From Caldilineaceae bacterium (GTDB lineage Bacteria > Chloroflexota > Anaerolineae > Caldilineales > Caldilineaceae): 15,822 nucleotides of DNA. The position numbers were made by a program, and so were the translations under genes. The stretch covers positions 1 through 15,822 of the forward strand of contig JAPKMV010000016.1 of assembly GCA_026645635.1 (NCBI GenBank), read 5' to 3'. Under the pieces are notes generated by a model that saw nothing but the letters and a program-made list of their open reading frames with translations, ran no database searches and had not been told where the DNA came from. Positions 15,804-15,822 of this stretch are shown here, one piece after another (position 1 is the first letter of the stretch; the number at the start of each line of letters is the position of its first letter).

Positions 15804-15822
15804 ATGGCAGAAGAAATCATCC
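15804..15822 (+). CDS. Start of probable dihydrolipoamide acyltransferase (E2), cut by window end
   Basis: ATG 15804 preceded by AAGGA at 15791-15795 gives MAEEII before the window ends. E2 proteins with an N-terminal lipoyl domain often begin this way, and E2 normally follows E1-alpha and E1-beta. Only six residues are visible, so the call rests on context. Confidence 0.5.

Overview
The window looks like chromosome of a GC-rich bacterium, most plausibly a Chloroflexota member (Caldilinea/Anaerolineae-like). That rests on the mix of families, the composition and the short-period intergenic repeats; no rRNA or single marker gene is present to prove it. There are two halves: an accessory island (about 1-7070) and a metabolic/regulatory locus (about 7081-15822).

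The island opens with toxin-antitoxin-like genes: a DUF3368 PIN-type protein, then a DUF433 antitoxin followed by a DUF5615 toxin broken by an in-frame stop. The centrepiece is a full diversity-generating retroelement (DGR). It consists of a 375-aa target protein with a formylglycine-generating-enzyme/C-type-lectin-like C-terminus (1229-2356), its variable repeat VR (2271-2351), a reverse transcriptase (2544-3536), the accessory protein Avd (3533-3907) and the template repeat TR (3939-4019). VR and TR are 81 bp each. They differ at 11 sites, every one an adenine in TR, while all 64 non-adenine positions are identical. Three hairpins lie between VR and the RT. The RT has all its catalytic motifs but an abnormal N-terminus and no convincing start.

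Next comes a recombination-promoting nuclease (Rpn) gene, 4307-5395, behind a good sigma70-type promoter. It has six GLQQ repeats near its C-terminus and an internal, well-spaced ribosome binding site and ATG at 5045, so it probably encodes an intragenic antitoxin as known for Rpn toxins. A three-gene cassette follows: two small WXG100-like helical proteins flanking a 370-aa protein with a helical N-terminus and a PD-(D/E)xK-like nuclease motif, resembling a polymorphic toxin. The island thus packs two self-diversifying loci and several toxin-like genes side by side.

The second half has two divergent units around a compact promoter region (9566-9730). Leftward: an XRE-cupin regulator, a DUF2442 protein, an uncertain small ORF and an amidohydrolase/deaminase. 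Rightward: a degenerate FAD-subunit-like protein, a fused [2Fe-2S]-molybdopterin hydroxylase whose N-terminus carries a frame-breaking deletion, then the E1-alpha, E1-beta and first codons of the probable E2 of a 2-oxoacid (pyruvate/acetoin-type) dehydrogenase. Each of the four gaps between the rightward genes holds a long inverted repeat (20-42 bp arms) of unrelated sequence but the same design: short units of 7 to 9 bases repeated within each arm. The likely theme is oxidation of an N-heterocyclic or related compound feeding an acyl-CoA-producing complex, but the substrate cannot be read from sequence.
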